Source of the DNA: Sphingomonas gei
Lineage (GTDB): Bacteria; Pseudomonadota; Alphaproteobacteria; Sphingomonadales; Sphingomonadaceae
Direction of reading: 5' to 3'
Length of the DNA: 64,000 nucleotides
Assembly: GCF_004792685.1 (NCBI RefSeq)
Contig: NZ_SRXT01000006.1
Span: 310,001 to 374,000 of the forward strand
The notes under the pieces were generated by a model. That model did no database searches and had not been told where the DNA came from. It was given only the letters and a program-made list of their open reading frames with translations. Positions 62,011 to 64,000 of this stretch are shown here, one piece after another. Numbering within the stretch: position 1 is the first letter of the stretch; the number at the start of each line of letters is the position of its first letter. A program made the translations under genes and the position numbers.

Positions 62011-63053
62011 TCCTCGAAGGCGCGCACCACCGCTCGATCACGCGCACCGCGGACGGAGAGGGCGTGTGCATCCTCGATCAGCGCTTACTGCCGTGGGAAG
62101 TCCGCTGGGTCGAGCTCAGAAGCGCGGAAGCGGCGGCGACGGCGATCCGCGAGATGTGGACGCGCGGCGCGCCGATGATCGGGGCGACCGCGGCCTATGG
62201 ACTGGCAATGGCGCTGGCGGTCGATCCAGACGATGCGAGCCTTTCGCGCGCCTATCAAGCATTGCTCGCGACGCGGCCCACCGCAGTCAATCTGCGCTGG
62301 GCGCTCGACCAAGTTCGTACTGCCGTCGCCACGCTACCGGAACTGCAACGTGCCGACGCCGCCTTCGCGCGCGCTGACGCGATCTGCGACGAAGACGCGT
62401 CGCTGTGCCGCGCAATCGGCGAGCATGGGCTTGCACTGCTCCGCAGCCTGCACGCGGCCAATCCGGATCGCCCGCTCAACATCCTCACGCATTGCAACGC
62501 CGGCTGGCTGGCGACGGTGGACTATGGCACCGCGACCGCGCCGATCTATCTCGCGCACGATGCCGGCATTCCGGTCCATGTCTGGGTCGACGAGACGCGG
62601 CCGCGCAACCAGGGCGCGCTGCTCACGGCGTTCGAGCTTGCCAATCACGGCGTGCCGCACACCGTGATCGCCGACAATGCCGGCGGGCTGCTGATGATGC
62701 AGGGAAAGGTCGACGCGGTGATCGTCGGAACCGACCGAGTCACCGCCAATGGCGACGTTTGCAACAAGATCGGGACCTATCTCAAGGCGCTCGCGGCTGC
62801 GGACAACAATGTGCCCTTCTATGTCGCGCTGCCTTACACGACTTTCGATCCGGCGACCCCGACTGGCGCCGACGTGCCGATCGAGGAACGTTCGCCAGAA
62901 GAACTGACGCGGCTGACGGGGCCATCGGCGGACGGGATCGTGACGATCAAGGTCACCGATTCACCAGCGTCCAACCCGGCCTTCGACGTCACCCCGGCGC
63001 GGCTGGTGACCGGGTACATCACCGAGCGCGGCGTGCTGGCCAGCGTCGGCTAG
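62007..63053 (+). CDS. mtnA: Methylthioribose-1-phosphate isomerase
   Basis: 348 residues. MtnA/eIF2B fold with [35 protein letters not shown] (catalytic Cys, residues about 160-178), the Asp in [18 protein letters not shown] (positions about 243-260) and [12 protein letters not shown]. It isomerises methylthioribose-1-phosphate to methylthioribulose-1-phosphate, the step before mtnB. It is last in the operon. No methylthioribose kinase or phosphorylase is in the window. Confidence 0.92.
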   Translation: MILEGAHHRSITRTADGEGVCILDQRLLPWEVRWVELRSAEAAATAIREMWTRGAPMIGATAAYGLAMALAVDPDDASLSRAYQALLATRPTAVNLRWALDQVRTAVATLPELQRADAAFARADAICDEDASLCRAIGEHGLALLRSLHAANPDRPLNILTHCNAGWLATVDYGTATAPIYLAHDAGIPVHVWVDETRPRNQGALLTAFELANHGVPHTVIADNAGGLLMMQGKVDAVIVGTDRVTANGDVCNKIGTYLKALAAADNNVPFYVALPYTTFDPATPTGADVPIEERSPEELTRLTGPSADGIVTIKVTDSPASNPAFDVTPARLVTGYITERGVLASVG

Positions 63054-63059
63054 GGCGGC

Positions 63060-64000
63060 CTATCGGTCGAATGTGTCGCGGGCTGCGGCGATGCGCGCGA
63101 TCGCTGCGTCGAGCGTCGCGTCTTCCTTGACGAAGCAGAAGCGGACGACGTGATTCACCGGCGCCTCGGCATAAAAGGCCGAGACGGGGATCGCGACTAC
63201 GCCGGCATCGATCAGCCGATCGCAGAAGCCCAAATCATCGAGTGCGATTCCCGAGGCGGCGAGATCCACCGACAGGAAATAAGTCGCGGTGCTCGGCAGC
63301 ACGGCGAGCCCCGCCGCGGACAGGCCGGCAGAAAGCCGGTCGCGGCCGGCCTGGAAGCGGTGGCGTGCGTCCTGCACCCAGGCGTCCTGCGTGGTGAGCC
63401 CCTCGACCACCGCCCATTGCAGGTTGGGCGGGGTGGTGAAGGTGAGGAACTGGTGCGCGCGGGAGAGGACGCGGGCGAGCGGCGGCGCGGCGCACATCCA
63501 GCCGACCTTGAACCCGGTCAGCGCGAAGATCTTGCCGGCGCTGCCGATCTTGACGGTGCGCTCGCGCATGCCGGGAAAGCCGATCAGCGGCAAATGGCGC
63601 GCACCGTCGAAAGTGACGTGCTCCCAGACCTCGTCGCATATCGCGACCAGATCGTGCGCGACGCAGAAGTCCGCGAGCATCGCCAGATCTTCCGCACTGG
63701 CCATCGTCGCCGCTGGGTTCAGTGGGTTGTTGAGCAGCAGCAGCCGCGTGCGCGGGGTGACCGCTGCTTCCAGCGCCGCAGCGTCGATCCGCCAGTGCGG
63801 CGGCTCGAGCCGGATGAAGCGCGGGACTCCGCCGGCCTGGCGGACCAGCGGTACATAGGCATCGTAAAGCGGCTGAAAGAGCAGCACCTCGTCCCCGGGC
63901 TCGATCAGTGCGAACAATGCGGCGGCGAGCGCCTCGGTCGCGCCCGAAGTGACGATCACTTCCTCAGGCGTTAGATCGAGCCCCTGATGGCGGACATAGT
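63060..64000 (-). CDS. PLP-dependent aminotransferase (5' end off the right edge)
   Basis: At least 313 codons are visible, open to the right edge. Class I/II fold: TSGATEAL for phosphate binding, NNPLNPAA for cofactor positioning, ICDEVWEHVTFDG, and the lysine in KIGSAGKIFALTGFKVGW (positions given as pieces). This subgroup includes methionine and kynurenine aminotransferases (YbdL/MtnE type), which fits a role in the last step of methionine salvage, transamination of the 2-keto acid. It is convergent with mtnA, with six bases between stops. Confidence 0.8.
   Translation of the reverse strand, partial: YVRHQGLDLTPEEVIVTSGATEALAAALFALIEPGDEVLLFQPLYDAYVPLVRQAGGVPRFIRLEPPHWRIDAAALEAAVTPRTRLLLLNNPLNPAATMASAEDLAMLADFCVAHDLVAICDEVWEHVTFDGARHLPLIGFPGMRERTVKIGSAGKIFALTGFKVGWMCAAPPLARVLSRAHQFLTFTTPPNLQWAVVEGLTTQDAWVQDARHRFQAGRDRLSAGLSAAGLAVLPSTATYFLSVDLAASGIALDDLGFCDRLIDAGVVAIPVSAFYAEAPVNHVVRFCFVKEDATLDAAIARIAAARDTFDR

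Noticed and set aside
1..64000. tRNA, rRNA, CRISPR arrays or transposases
   Set aside because: No CCA-ended cloverleaf, rRNA-like stretch, spaced direct repeat array or transposase motif was recognised by eye; a tRNAscan-SE or CRISPR finder run would settle this.

Overview
The window is chromosomal DNA of high G+C content. It most resembles a sphingomonad-type alphaproteobacterium. The evidence is the sulfate-assimilation order cobA, DUF2849, cysI, DUF934, cysH, the TamA/TamB pair, the Tat-exported oxidoreductases, and several GC-rich intergenic inverted repeats typical of that group. I saw no rRNA, tRNA, CRISPR array, transposase or integrase. Assignment below the class level is inference.

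Layout. 1-3.1 kb: 5' part of a GH84 glycosidase, an Hsp70-like ATPase and a DUF1521 protein with the self-cleavage motif GDPH. 3.2-7.6 kb (minus): sulfate-reduction operon with a RidA-family gene inserted. 7.7-13.8 kb (minus): GH5 mannanase, zinc-ribbon protein, Bax-inhibitor-like membrane protein, DUF465 protein, astD, selO. 13.8-24.6 kb: alpha/beta hydrolase, glycosyltransferase, nitronate-monooxygenase-like protein, 2-hydroxyacid dehydrogenase, SH3 and LprI envelope proteins, thiolase, prepilin peptidase, coniferyl-aldehyde-type dehydrogenase, MarR regulator. 24.7-36.1 kb: malate synthase G, tamA-tamB, a Baeyer-Villiger-type monooxygenase and a flavin amine oxidase.

36.6-50.0 kb is the most unusual part. 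It looks like a gene cluster for a ribosomally made, modified peptide (RiPP) that does not match any pathway I know. It holds a radical SAM/SPASM protein, an LpxL-like acyltransferase, a 45-residue precursor-like peptide with two Gly-Arg-Cys units near its C-terminus, an M50-type membrane protease, and a duplicated three-gene module. Each module has a metal-site-less arginase-like protein with an N-terminal recognition-like domain, an arginase-family protein with all metal ligands, and a JmjC/cupin_8 hydroxylase-like protein. An FtsX/MacB-type permease follows. My working model is that the two core arginines become ornithines, which are then hydroxylated and/or acylated, with thioether or other radical chemistry at the cysteines. 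The protease would then mature the peptide for export.

50.2-54.5 kb: a secreted cupin and three Gfo/Idh/MocA oxidoreductases, two with export signals. 54.6-58.3 kb: a hybrid histidine kinase whose membrane domain resembles the plant ethylene receptor but lacks the copper-binding cysteine, convergent with nadE. 58.5-60.2 kb: two divergent L,D-transpeptidase-family genes. 60.2-64 kb: methionine salvage operon mtnB-mtnD-mtnC-mtnA, with a convergent aminotransferase cut by the window edge.
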